DNA from: Acinetobacter sp. B51(2017)
GTDB lineage: Bacteria > Pseudomonadota > Gammaproteobacteria > Pseudomonadales > Moraxellaceae
NCBI RefSeq assembly: GCF_003711395.1
Contig: NZ_PJRJ01000008.1
Span: 46,198 to 110,197 of the forward strand
Reading direction: 5' to 3'
DNA length: 64,000 nt
Every line of letters starts with the position of its first letter. Position 1 is the first letter of the stretch. Shown piece by piece: positions 25,833 to 34,091 of this stretch. The translations under genes and the position numbers were made by a program. Under the pieces are notes generated by a model. The model was not told where the DNA came from. It searched no databases and worked only from the letters and a program-made list of their open reading frames with translations.

Positions 25833-26639
25833 ATGATTGATATTGCCAACACCATCTTAGGTAAAATTGTTGAGCGTAAGCACGAAGAATTTAAAGCGCG
25901 TCTCAAGCAAAAAAGTCTCTACGACATTGAACAATTGGCACAAGCTGCCAGTCCTGTACGTGGTTTTGCACAAAGTTTACAGAGCAAGCGTCCAGGTGTG
26001 ATTGCTGAAATTAAAAAAGCGTCGCCATCAAAAGGCATTATTCGCCCAAACTTTAATCCTGCAGAAATTGCAGAGCAATATGAAGCAGCCGGTGCAGCAT
26101 GTTTATCTGTACTCACCGATGTGGACTTTTTCCAAGGAAACGACGAAAATATTCAGATTGCGCGCAGCCATTGCAACTTGCCTGCCCTGCGTAAGGATTT
26201 TTTAATTGATCCTTATGGCGTAATTGAAGCGCGTGCCTTACATGCTGACTGCATTTTATTGATTGTAGCGTGTTTATCCGACCAACAATTGGAAGAAATG
26301 TCAAAAACTGCCTTTGAGCATCATCTTGATGTTTTGGTAGAAGTGCATGACGAAGCGGAATTAGCGCGTGCCTTAAACCTCTCTGAGCGTTGTTTACTCG
26401 GTGTCAACAACCGTAACCTAAAAACCTTTGACGTTGACCTCAATACTTCGCTACGCTTAAAGCAACTACTCGAACCATCACGTTTATTGGTGACAGAAAG
26501 CGGCATTGCAACACCTGATGATGTGGCAATGATGCAAGCCAATGATATTCACGCCTTTTTAGTGGGCGAAAGTTTTATGAAACAGCCTCGTCCTGATCAT
26601 GCCTTTGAGGCATTATTTGGGCAGCCTCAACCGATTTAA
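25833..26639 (+). CDS. trpC: Indole-3-glycerol phosphate synthase TrpC
   Basis: 268 residues, a TIM barrel without fused TrpF. Closes the indole ring from CdRP. Seen: VIAEIKKASPSKGIIR (catalytic Glu/Lys, about 52-67), CLSVLTDVDFFQGNDE, LRKDFLIDPYGVIEARA (catalytic Lys, about 115), GVNNRNLKTFDVDL and VTESGIATPDDV. AAGGA nine bases upstream. Third gene of the trp unit; the smr gene follows after ten bases. Confidence 0.97.
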   Translation: MIDIANTILGKIVERKHEEFKARLKQKSLYDIEQLAQAASPVRGFAQSLQSKRPGVIAEIKKASPSKGIIRPNFNPAEIAEQYEAAGAACLSVLTDVDFFQGNDENIQIARSHCNLPALRKDFLIDPYGVIEARALHADCILLIVACLSDQQLEEMSKTAFEHHLDVLVEVHDEAELARALNLSERCLLGVNNRNLKTFDVDLNTSLRLKQLLEPSRLLVTESGIATPDDVAMMQANDIHAFLVGESFMKQPRPDHAFEALFGQPQPI

Positions 26640-26649
26640 TTGATCTCCT

Positions 26650-27333
26650 ATGAGTAATAAAGATTCTTCCCTGTCTAAAGACCAGTACAACCTACTGAAA
26701 GCCTTTAAGAAACAGATTACGAATCCGCATACAGCGGTCAAAGCACCTGAACCCAAAGTGGTTGAGGTGGCTGACCCTGTGGCAGAAGACATGGCATTAT
26801 TTGCCAAAGAAATGCGTGGCGTGCAAAAGCTTGCAACCAGTAATACTGCCAAAACACGGGTTGCCAGTAAGAAAAAGTTAGATACGCAAACTTTAGCGAA
26901 ACGGGCAGCAGCCATGGGGCCCATGGAAACAGATGATGCACTCTTGTCAGATACCGTTGCCACCTTAAACCCTGTGGGTAGCCAAGCCAATTTAAGCTAT
27001 CGTATTGCCACTTTGCAGCATAGAGTGTTTGAGGATTTAAAAGCCGGTAATTTACGTTGGTTTGAAGCGGTCGATCTACATGGTTGCACCGTAGAAGAAG
27101 CACGCGTTGCTGTGCTGCAAATTATTCAAATGGCCAAAGATGAAAACCAAAACGTGATTAAAATTGTACACGGCAAAGGCCCAGATGCAATTTTAAAAAC
27201 CTATGTCAACGGTTGGCTACGTCAACACCGTGATGTTTTGGCTTTTGTCAGTGCACCTGAAAAACAAGGCGGTACTGGCGCGGTATTGGTCTTACTAAAA
27301 CGCGCAGAAAAGAACCCTAAGTTTAATCAATAA
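26650..27333 (+). CDS. Smr-domain protein (SmrA-type endonuclease family)
   Basis: 227 residues. The N-terminal half is charged and linker-like; the C-terminal Smr domain (about 145-225) has VDLHGCTVEEARVAVLQII and VIKIVHGKGPDAILKTYVNG, the conserved DLHG and HGKG motifs, as in MutS2 tails and SmrA/SmrB. Stand-alone Smr proteins nick DNA or cleave mRNA at collided ribosomes. Ten bases after trpC, so probably on the trp transcript though unrelated to tryptophan. No Shine-Dalgarno seen, in line with coupling to trpC. Confidence 0.88.
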   Translation: MSNKDSSLSKDQYNLLKAFKKQITNPHTAVKAPEPKVVEVADPVAEDMALFAKEMRGVQKLATSNTAKTRVASKKKLDTQTLAKRAAAMGPMETDDALLSDTVATLNPVGSQANLSYRIATLQHRVFEDLKAGNLRWFEAVDLHGCTVEEARVAVLQIIQMAKDENQNVIKIVHGKGPDAILKTYVNGWLRQHRDVLAFVSAPEKQGGTGAVLVLLKRAEKNPKFNQ

Positions 27334-27348
27334 TCGGATTTTTCCTCA

Positions 27349-27390
27349 AAGGCGGGCATTTTGATAGTTTTCTGTTACAATGCCCGCCTT
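27349..27390. promoter_or_regulatory. Long inverted repeat before folE
   Basis: Perfect 12-bp arms AAGGCGGGCATT (27349-27360) and AATGCCCGCCTT (27379-27390) with an 18-base loop. TGTTACAAT in the loop/right arm resembles an extended -10. It may be an operator overlapping the folE promoter or a terminator of the trp-smr unit with a poor T run (CTTGTTC). Confidence 0.5.
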
Positions 27391-27420
27391 GTTCAATCTC
27401 AGTGTAAGTGAACACGTCTT

Positions 27421-27975
27421 ATGTCTATGCAGCAATCCTACGCAAATATCCTAACTGCCGTTGGTGAAGATCTAGATCGCCCAGGTCTTAAAGATACACC
27501 TGTGCGTGCTGCTAAAGCTTTTTCGTATTTAACGTCTGGTTATAGCAAAACATTAGAAGAAGTGACCAATAACGCAGTCTTCCCTTCTGATAACCGCGAA
27601 ATGGTATTAGTGAAAAACATTGAATTTTATTCTTTGTGTGAGCACCATTTATTGCCATTTTATGGTCGTGTGCATATTGCTTATTTACCAGAAGGTAACG
27701 TTTTAGGCTTATCTAAATTTGCCCGCATTACCGAAATGTTTGCGCGTCGTTTACAGATTCAAGAAAACCTAACCCAACAAATTGCAGAAGCTGTTGCAGA
27801 AGTAACAGGTGCGCGTGGTGTTGCCGTCGTGATTGATTCGGCACATATGTGTATGATGATGCGCGGTGTAGGTAAACAAGAATCCACCACCCGAACTGTC
27901 TCGTTTACTGGTGATTTCAAAACCAATAAAGAAGAGCGTCGTGAATTCTTATCTGCGGTGCCAGAAAGTTATTAA
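27421..27975 (+). CDS. folE: GTP cyclohydrolase I FolE
   Basis: 184 residues. Converts GTP to dihydroneopterin triphosphate, the first folate/pterin step; decameric zinc enzyme. Zinc and catalytic residues: Cys and His in [15 protein letters not shown] (about 75-80) and the later Cys in [11 protein letters not shown] (about 143). This is the zinc type (folE), not the IGEPS/IB type. Own promoter region after the inverted repeat, and its own terminator. Confidence 0.97.
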   Translation: MSMQQSYANILTAVGEDLDRPGLKDTPVRAAKAFSYLTSGYSKTLEEVTNNAVFPSDNREMVLVKNIEFYSLCEHHLLPFYGRVHIAYLPEGNVLGLSKFARITEMFARRLQIQENLTQQIAEAVAEVTGARGVAVVIDSAHMCMMMRGVGKQESTTRTVSFTGDFKTNKEERREFLSAVPESY

Positions 27976-27982
27976 GCAAATC

Positions 27983-28009
27983 AGCCTCAACATGTTTGAG
28001 GCTTTTTTA
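27983..28009 (+). terminator. folE terminator
   Basis: Eight-bp stem AGCCTCAA/TTGAGGCT with a 5-base loop and six T, overlapping upstream in-frame codons of the next ORF, which shows that ORF starts later. Confidence 0.88.
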
Positions 28010-28022
28010 TGGATCTATCTAC

Positions 28023-28382
28023 ATGACACAACTGTATATTGCCGGCCAAGGCCTCGCCACAAGTGACTCAAGCATCGACTATCCACGTCCTGATCGTTTA
28101 GTCAAAAATAATCCCCAGCGTCTCACGCAAAGTTTATATGAACATCCCAATATGAACGCTGGCATTTGGCAATGTGAAGTAGGCGCTTGGAATATTGTGT
28201 TTGCTGACAATAAACAAGAGTTTTTTCATGTCTTAGAGGGCGTGGTGCGTTTACATGACTCAGCCCATCAAGATTTTATTGAAATCAAAGCAGGTGATGC
28301 TGGCGTCATTCCACCTAGTTTTGTTGGTACCTTTGAAGTCATAGAAAAAGTTAAAAAATATTTTGTGGTGGTCGAAACTTAA
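28023..28382 (+). CDS. Cupin-domain protein
   Basis: 119 residues from the ATG at 28023; an earlier start would lie inside the folE terminator. A single cupin barrel: GIWQCEVGAWNIVFADNKQEFFHVLEGVVRLHD is the first motif area and IEIKAGDAGVIPPSFVGTFEVIE the second, as in the DUF861-type cupins related to the (S)-ureidoglycine group. Metal ligands are only partly kept (Glu and His in EFFHVLEG). Function unknown. Own terminator 3 bases after the stop. Confidence 0.78.
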   Translation: MTQLYIAGQGLATSDSSIDYPRPDRLVKNNPQRLTQSLYEHPNMNAGIWQCEVGAWNIVFADNKQEFFHVLEGVVRLHDSAHQDFIEIKAGDAGVIPPSFVGTFEVIEKVKKYFVVVET

Positions 28383-28404
28383 ACCTGCATACGCAGGTTT
28401 TTTT
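28381..28404 (+). terminator. Terminator of the cupin gene
   Basis: Eight-bp stem AAACCTGC/GCAGGTTT with loop ATAC and a T run; it overlaps the stop codon. Confidence 0.85.
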
Positions 28405-28518
28405 AATCTGAATACACATAGCTTACAGCTGGTCTACATATCACTACACAATTACAGCTCTATTGCCTCGCCTTTGGGCCTAAATTAAGACGAGTTTAAT
28501 TCAATAGGATGTGATGAT

Positions 28519-28833
28519 ATGACAGCAACCAGTAAAAAATCCGAACAGAAAAATGCAACGGCCAAAGCCAAAAAAGCCAGTGAGGATAAAGTTAAAAAAT
28601 CCAACACTAACCCTAAAGCCGAGAAAGACAAAGCCGCCACGAAAAAGGCCAAAACAGTCAAAAAATCTAACCCTAAAGCCAGTAAAGCCGAACCCAAAAA
28701 ATCGGCGAAAAGTAAAAAGTCAGATAGCAAAGCAAAAGCCACGAAAAAGGCAGCAGCGGCCAAAAAGCCAAGCAAAGCCAAAAGCAACAGCTCTGCTAAA
28801 GCCAGCAAAAGCAAAGCGAAAAAAGACAAATAA
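28519..28833 (+). CDS. Lysine/alanine-rich histone H1-like protein
   Basis: 104 residues made almost only of Lys, Ala, Ser, with Asn, Thr, Pro: for example KKSNPKASKAEPKKSAKSKK. No hydrophobic core, so disordered and extremely basic, like the C-tails of eukaryotic H1 and bacterial AlgP/HctB-like proteins. Such proteins bind DNA or RNA non-specifically and compact the nucleoid; this role is inferred. AGGA upstream of the ATG, and a hairpin after the stop, support a real gene. The repetitive codons make length changes by slippage likely. A +1-frame shadow ORF is not the gene. Confidence 0.75.
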   Translation: MTATSKKSEQKNATAKAKKASEDKVKKSNTNPKAEKDKAATKKAKTVKKSNPKASKAEPKKSAKSKKSDSKAKATKKAAAAKKPSKAKSNSSAKASKSKAKKDK

Positions 28834-28837
28834 ATAG

Positions 28838-28864
28838 ATAAAGCCCCTTTCTTGGGGCTTTATT
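28838..28864 (+). terminator. Hairpin after the H1-like gene
   Basis: Ten-bp stem ATAAAGCCCC/GGGGCTTTAT with loop TTTCTT. The T run beyond the stem is poor, so termination may be partial. Confidence 0.6.
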
Positions 28865-28883
28865 ACTGTGATAGGAGCACATG

Positions 28884-29453
28884 ATGTCTCAACCCCCAGC
28901 CTCCCAAGCACCTCTCGAGGTACCACGGCGTACCAGCAGAGTAAGCTCTAGTAGTTTTGACTATAGCCTCGATTTTAAAAAAATTAATTTTCGAGAACGT
29001 CCAGAGTTATATCGTATTGGGCGTGGTGAACAAGGCGTACTATTGGTTGAGCCGTATAAATCGGAAATTTTGCCACATTGGCGTTTTGCAGATGTCGAAA
29101 AAGCCACGCACAGCAGTGCTGCCATTTACCAACTTTTTTTAGATTATCTGGCACAACATGATTTTGTTGGGGCAGATATGGCACGTAAGTTTCTGCAAAT
29201 GGGCTATACCCGCGCGCGGCGCTATGCCAACCATAAAGGTGGTAAAAAGTACAAGGGCGCTGTACCCGAGGATAAAAAAGGCTTAAGCGGTGCGCATGGT
29301 CGGGATGAACTGCCTCGTTCACCTGAAGATCCAATTAAAGCCCAAGCAGCAGCAATTTTTAAACAAAAATGGGATGCTGCCAAACAACATCCTGACTATT
29401 TAGTACAAAAACAGCAATTTTTACAGTGGCTTAAAAATACTGCACAAAACTAA
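28884..29453 (+). CDS. DUF4385 family protein
   Basis: 189 residues from the second of two adjacent ATGs (28884), six bases after AGGAG; 28881 is equally in frame. Conserved block: FDYSLDFKKINFRERPELYR, VLLVEPYKSEILPHWRF and GADMARKFLQMGYTRARRYA, which I recognise as the DUF4385 family. Function unknown; basic, soluble, cytoplasmic. The last 23 bases overlap the 3' end of the convergent DUF4105 gene, with no terminator between. Confidence 0.82.
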   Translation: MSQPPASQAPLEVPRRTSRVSSSSFDYSLDFKKINFRERPELYRIGRGEQGVLLVEPYKSEILPHWRFADVEKATHSSAAIYQLFLDYLAQHDFVGADMARKFLQMGYTRARRYANHKGGKKYKGAVPEDKKGLSGAHGRDELPRSPEDPIKAQAAAIFKQKWDAAKQHPDYLVQKQQFLQWLKNTAQN

Positions 29454-31326
29454 AACTTAAGCGATCCCAATTTTTATTGTCTTGAAGTTGATATTCATAA
29501 CCCACGCGTAAGCCTTGGTTCGGGTTTAACACATATTGCAGCTCTGTTTTGGCTTTAAGTTGCCACTGATCGACATCATCCCAAAAAGGCAACTCGACTT
29601 GCACTAGGCTATTGATGTGATCTGACCACAGGTTTTGGCAGCCTGCGGTAGGGCCAATGCCTGTACGCCAACCTAAATCTAAGGCTTTGCCTGCTTGAAA
29701 TTGGTTTTGTAATTGTGCATAACATAAATGTTGTTCCTCAGCCAACAACCAACTATAACCAAGCTGAGTTTTTAAATTGAGTATGCCATGCTGCTCATGT
29801 TCACTAAACTGACCATGTTCGCCTAGCGCTTCTTGTTGCCAAGCTAAATTAAATCCCCAACTAATATCACTTTTAAAGGCTGTTACAGGGCTATAAGAAT
29901 TAACACTAAGTAAGTTAAAGTCACTCAGTTTAAGCTGATCTTCCCGATACTGTAACGTGCCTTCTAACACCTGTAACTGTGTGCCCAAACGAAAACCAGC
30001 CTGTGGATCCATTAAATCGTGATAGGCCTGCCGATGCGAAATCTCAACAAAGTTTTCACCTTGCACTTGCCCTACTTTGACTTGAATATTTTTAGCATGA
30101 TGGCTTTGGCTTGGGTCAGCTTTGGGCTGAATGGATAACTCACGCTGCTTCTCTATTTCTAAATAGCTTCTTAGACTTAAAATACGGCGTAGTTTAGGTT
30201 GAGCGTTACTGGCCGCTATTTGGCGACTTGTGAGCTGTAAATACAAGCTGTCATAGGCCATTTCTAAAATTTTGGCTTGTTCTACTGGCGTATAAGCACG
30301 TAAAAACTCTGCCATTTTTTCAGTAGACTTTTGGGTTAAACGCTGCGCCGCCTGTGCTAATGGTTGACCATGTGCTTTGGCTTGGCTATTGAGCTGAGTT
30401 TCTAAAGCTGGACGATAAACCACATCTTTGACCAAATCATGTTGTTGAATCGCTTTTAAGGTTTCAACTGGAATCGCAATGTGTTTAAACTGCTGTTGTA
30501 ACTGTAAATCAGGACGGACTAAATCAATTAAACCCAATAAACGATAAGCACAATTATCGGCAATAAAATAATACGGGAAAGATACATTTTGCATTTCCCA
30601 TAAATGTTGCACAATAAATTGGGTCTCTTGTGGGTTTAAATCGAGTTCATACTCCCATAAATCCCGACTTTCAAAATCACCATATTCTTTGACTTTACGA
30701 TAATACGGCAAAATCGAATATTCCCCTGGATACTGTCCTGTTAATCCTTTTAGCGCAAATGACCAATCACTTTGCCCCATAACAGTGGCCGCGTAATTGA
30801 CGGCGTAAGACACCAAATTGAGATCTTGGTTTTGCTCGGGGTCAATCCTGAGTAAAGTATGCCCAAACATGGAGCTTGGATTACCCATAAAGTCAGTGGC
30901 ATAAATTAACGTGGCACTATGCGGCTGAATCTTCTGCCACCAAGCATCCAACTGAGGACAACTCACCTGAGGTAAAACATTAAGGTCGATATTTAACTGT
31001 TTGATCAGCCATTGGCTACGTGCGGGAAAACGACAACGAATAGATTGATCAGGCAAGGCGGGTTGAAAAAGTGCTGTAATATTGGCGGCTAATTCTTGTT
31101 TGGCATCCTGTTGTCCCTGCGGACTTAAAAAGAAACCAGCATAACGCACCTCACTTTTACCCTGCTGATGATAAATCAAATGCTGCCATGTTGGATCCTG
31201 ATGCAACTGCAAGCGTTCAGCTTGTGCAAGATAAGTATTTTGGGCAAACGTAAAACTTGGTAAAACAATCACAAGTGAAAAACAAAGAAGACGTAGCACT
31301 GATATCAAGGCTCTTGTAATAGTCAA
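29431..31326 (-). CDS. DUF4105 (Lnb N-terminal-like) envelope protein
   Basis: About 631 residues. A signal peptide (RLLCFSLVIVLPSFTFA), then the DUF4105 domain with SSMFGHTLLRID (His) and ADNCAYRLLGLIDLVRPD (Cys), a Cys/His pair like that of NlpC/P60-type papain-fold enzymes, and a C-terminal part rich in alternating aromatic strands ending in LSFSFVQYF, which looks like outer-membrane beta strands with a terminal Phe. So a surface or periplasmic hydrolase joined to a beta-barrel-like domain is plausible. Start is uncertain: TTG at 31326 or GTG at 31299; no good ribosome site. Follows the DUF3015 gene by 46 bases. Confidence 0.78.
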   Translation of the reverse strand: MTITRALISVLRLLCFSLVIVLPSFTFAQNTYLAQAERLQLHQDPTWQHLIYHQQGKSEVRYAGFFLSPQGQQDAKQELAANITALFQPALPDQSIRCRFPARSQWLIKQLNIDLNVLPQVSCPQLDAWWQKIQPHSATLIYATDFMGNPSSMFGHTLLRIDPEQNQDLNLVSYAVNYAATVMGQSDWSFALKGLTGQYPGEYSILPYYRKVKEYGDFESRDLWEYELDLNPQETQFIVQHLWEMQNVSFPYYFIADNCAYRLLGLIDLVRPDLQLQQQFKHIAIPVETLKAIQQHDLVKDVVYRPALETQLNSQAKAHGQPLAQAAQRLTQKSTEKMAEFLRAYTPVEQAKILEMAYDSLYLQLTSRQIAASNAQPKLRRILSLRSYLEIEKQRELSIQPKADPSQSHHAKNIQVKVGQVQGENFVEISHRQAYHDLMDPQAGFRLGTQLQVLEGTLQYREDQLKLSDFNLLSVNSYSPVTAFKSDISWGFNLAWQQEALGEHGQFSEHEQHGILNLKTQLGYSWLLAEEQHLCYAQLQNQFQAGKALDLGWRTGIGPTAGCQNLWSDHINSLVQVELPFWDDVDQWQLKAKTELQYVLNPNQGLRVGYEYQLQDNKNWDRLSFSFVQYF

Positions 31327-31336
31327 AGACAGCTAA

Positions 31337-31364
31337 AAAGGCGTGCTCTGCCCGTAGGCAGAGC
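31337..31364 (-). terminator. Hairpin between the DUF3015 and DUF4105 genes
   Basis: Eight-bp perfect stem GCTCTGCC/GGCAGAGC with a 4-base loop; on the minus strand it is followed by ACGCCTTTTT. Likely a partial terminator that lowers expression of the downstream gene. Confidence 0.6.
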
Positions 31365-31372
31365 CGAAATGA

Positions 31373-31837
31373 TTAAACGTAAGCTTTAAGCACTTCGTCT
31401 TGTGCCATGACCTGTTGTAATGATGCCAAAACTTCTAAGCTATTTTCAGAAGCATAGATTTGGGTAAAATTGGCTTTAGATACTGCAAAGAAGCGTGGCT
31501 TATCTTCCGTTTTAATCTGCAGTAATTCTGCCAATACATTTAAGTTCTCGCCTTCACCCACAGCCATATCACGCGCCAAGTTTTCAGCATTTTCATGCGT
31601 AAAGGTCACCACTTTCGCCGATACAGTGCCATTACCATTACAGCCTAGCGTACCAAAGGTAATCCCAAATAATTGGTTTAAGAAAATACCATTGGTGGTG
31701 GCTGCCATGAGTTTTGGAATTTTACCTGACTGACCTGCCCACACTTGAGAACCAATACCACAACCTGCATCACCATCTGCAAATGCGCTCATTGAACCTA
31801 AAGCGAGTACACATCCTAAAGCAATTTTTTTTAACAT
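31373..31837 (-). CDS. DUF3015 family periplasmic protein
   Basis: 154 residues. Signal peptide MLKKIALGCVLALGSMSAFA, then a mature part opening DGDAGCGIGSQVWAGQSGK with two Cys (GCGIGS and TLGCNGNGT) that could form a disulfide. Conserved family middle: PKLMAATTNGIFLNQLFGIT, then FTHENAENLARDMAVGEGE. Function unknown. GGAG eight bases before the ATG. First gene of a pair with the DUF4105 protein. Confidence 0.85.
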   Translation of the reverse strand: MLKKIALGCVLALGSMSAFADGDAGCGIGSQVWAGQSGKIPKLMAATTNGIFLNQLFGITFGTLGCNGNGTVSAKVVTFTHENAENLARDMAVGEGENLNVLAELLQIKTEDKPRFFAVSKANFTQIYASENSLEVLASLQQVMAQDEVLKAYV

Positions 31838-31985
31838 ATGAATATCTCCAGTGATTCTTATGATTTTTAGTTATTGTGTATAAAAATTATTCTATACGTC
31901 TTTAAAATAGCTTGATCATTTTTAAAATACAAAACTTTTCTTTTTAGTTAAACAATAAAATTAATAAGCGTCTATTTTTTAAAGC

Positions 31986-32010
31986 TAAAAAAAGCGGGAA
32001 ATTGCCGCTT
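31986..32010 (-). terminator. Terminator of the hemE-DUF817 unit
   Basis: Six-bp stem AAGCGG/CCGCTT overlapping the DUF817 stop, with an A run on the left as U tract of the minus transcript. Confidence 0.7.
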
Positions 32011-32806
32011 AATGTAGCTGCCAAGTCCCTTGTTGGGAACGATGACCTAAAATTTTAAGCACCAACACCAAACTCAATAACAATAATAAATACCAAGAAC
32101 CCAATTTACCCCAGCCCACCATATGCCAAGCATCGACTTGGCTTGGATACAGCCAAATTTGATAAAAGGTACTGATGTTTTCAGCAATCCAAATCAAAAA
32201 TGCCAACAGCCACAACACAGGTAACATCGGTAAGTTAAATTGATACTGGTTTAAGCAAAAGCGAATTTTGGTTGACCAAAACATCCATGTGCTCCATGCA
32301 AATAAGGCATAGCGAATATCGGGTACAAAAAATTTTGTCATAAAGTTTAAATAAGACAATAGCGCTAAAATCAGCATGTGACTAAACTGCGGTAAATTGC
32401 TTAAACTGACATGGTATAAACGTAGCGATCTTGCAAAAAAACTGCCTACTGCTGAATACATAAAACCTGCAAATAACGGCACAGTTAAAAGTTTAAACAG
32501 CGCAGGCTGTGGATAGTGCCATGATGCAATGGCGGGATGCGTTAAAAAAATCTCCATGACCATCGCCATTAAATGAAATAAAGCAATGACTTTGGCTTCT
32601 GCCCAAGATTCAAGCTTTAAATACAATAAACAGGCCTGAATAATCAAAGCATAAATCAGCAAATAGTCATAACGAAATAAACCATAAAATTCATGACTAC
32701 CCATGCTGGCTGTCAGGGCAAAGGCTATGAGCAATAGAATACCAAATAAGGCAGCCGAAGCTGCCTTATAGGAGAATTCTATGCTGGATTTTAAAATATT
32801 CAGCAC
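32009..32806 (-). CDS. DUF817 integral membrane protein
   Basis: 265 residues, about eight transmembrane helices. DUF817 marks: GSHEFYGLFRYDYLLIYALI (about 36-55), the SWHYP stretch, and PLFAGFMYSAVGSFFARSLRLYH split as LFAGFMYSAVGS and ARSLRLYH. Function unknown. Start is GTG with AAGGT six bases upstream, nine bases after the hemE stop, so translationally coupled to hemE. Confidence 0.85.
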   Translation of the reverse strand: MLNILKSSIEFSYKAASAALFGILLLIAFALTASMGSHEFYGLFRYDYLLIYALIIQACLLYLKLESWAEAKVIALFHLMAMVMEIFLTHPAIASWHYPQPALFKLLTVPLFAGFMYSAVGSFFARSLRLYHVSLSNLPQFSHMLILALLSYLNFMTKFFVPDIRYALFAWSTWMFWSTKIRFCLNQYQFNLPMLPVLWLLAFLIWIAENISTFYQIWLYPSQVDAWHMVGWGKLGSWYLLLLLSLVLVLKILGHRSQQGTWQLH

Positions 32807-32815
32807 AGCTCGACC

Positions 32816-33886
32816 TTATAAATATTTGGCACTATATTCATGCACGGTATCAATAAAGGCCTTCGGATGCTCAGGATCGACCCATTGGGTAATACCATGT
32901 CCTAAATTGGCGATATAACCAGTTTTTTCACCGCCTGCATAGGCATCATCTAACATGGCTTGGGTCGCTTTGGCAATTGCGGCTGGTGTTGCGTATAAAG
33001 TTGATGGATCTAAATTACCTTGTAGTGCCGCGCGACCTGCTACGGTTTGACGTGCCACTTGTAAGTTAGTCGTCCAATCTAAACCAAACGCATCAGCTCC
33101 AGTTGCAATCATAGGTTCTAACCACTGACCGCCACCTTTTGTAAATAAAATCACTGGAATCTTACGGCCGTCTTTTTCACGCTGTAAGCCCGCGACAATT
33201 TTTTGCATATAGTTGAGCGAGAATTCTAAATATTCACGGTGTGCTAAAGCACCGCCCCAACTGTCAAAAATCTGCACCGCTTGCGCACCTGCATCAATTT
33301 GCGCGTTTAGATAATCCGTCACTGCAACCGCTAAACGATCCAATAAAGCATGTAATACTTCTGGCTGTGCATACATCATGTGTTTGGTGAAACGGAAGTC
33401 TTTGCTAGAACCACCCTCTACCATATAGGTGGCCAGTGTCCAAGGACTGCCAGAAAAACCAATTAAAGGGACTTGGCCGCCAAGCGCCGAACGAATAGTC
33501 GTCACTGCATTCATGACATAATCTAAATCAGATTTGGCATTAAAAGCAGGTAAGTTAGCCACGTCTTGTTCGGTACGTACCGTTTTTCGGAATTTAGGCC
33601 CTTCACCCGCCTCAAAATATAAACCTAAGCCCAAAGCGTCAGGCACAGTCAGAATATCTGAAAATAAAATCGCAGCATCTAAGTCATAACGACGTAAAGG
33701 TTGCAACGTCACTTCACAGGCAAAATCATTATTTTTACAAAGAGACAGGAAATCGCCTGCTTTCGCGCGGGTCTCACGATACTCAGGTAAATAACGGCCA
33801 GCTTGGCGCATCATCCATACAGGGGTGGTATCTACTGGCTCACGCAATAAGGCACGTAGAAAACGATCGTTCTTTAAGGTCGTCAT
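32816..33886 (-). CDS. hemE: Uroporphyrinogen decarboxylase HemE
   Basis: 356 residues. Removes four carboxyl groups from uroporphyrinogen III in haem synthesis. Seen: [28 protein letters not shown] split here as [17 protein letters not shown] (substrate-binding Arg, about 22-38), the catalytic Asp in [32 protein letters not shown], and the C-terminal GNLGHG-like [18 protein letters not shown] precedes the ATG. First gene of a pair with DUF817. Confidence 0.97.
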   Translation of the reverse strand: MTTLKNDRFLRALLREPVDTTPVWMMRQAGRYLPEYRETRAKAGDFLSLCKNNDFACEVTLQPLRRYDLDAAILFSDILTVPDALGLGLYFEAGEGPKFRKTVRTEQDVANLPAFNAKSDLDYVMNAVTTIRSALGGQVPLIGFSGSPWTLATYMVEGGSSKDFRFTKHMMYAQPEVLHALLDRLAVAVTDYLNAQIDAGAQAVQIFDSWGGALAHREYLEFSLNYMQKIVAGLQREKDGRKIPVILFTKGGGQWLEPMIATGADAFGLDWTTNLQVARQTVAGRAALQGNLDPSTLYATPAAIAKATQAMLDDAYAGGEKTGYIANLGHGITQWVDPEHPKAFIDTVHEYSAKYL

Positions 33887-34091
33887 TACTTTCCTATCTC
33901 AATCTATAAGTCTTAAGCGCATCATAACAAAAAAGCCTCTAACTTGAATAACTTCTTGCGCCTTAAAAAAGCGATTAAGCTGAGCGGGAAAATGCATCCT
34001 GACACAAAACAACTACTGCAAAACAACCAATTTTCTGTAATACTTGTCACGTTTCTATCAATGTAAATGAATAATTTTAAGGTTGAATTAC

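Noticed and set aside
28553..28837. 94-codon basic ORF in another frame of the H1-like gene
   Set aside because: Shadow frame created by the repetitive A-rich codons; it has no ribosome site, while the 28519 frame has one.
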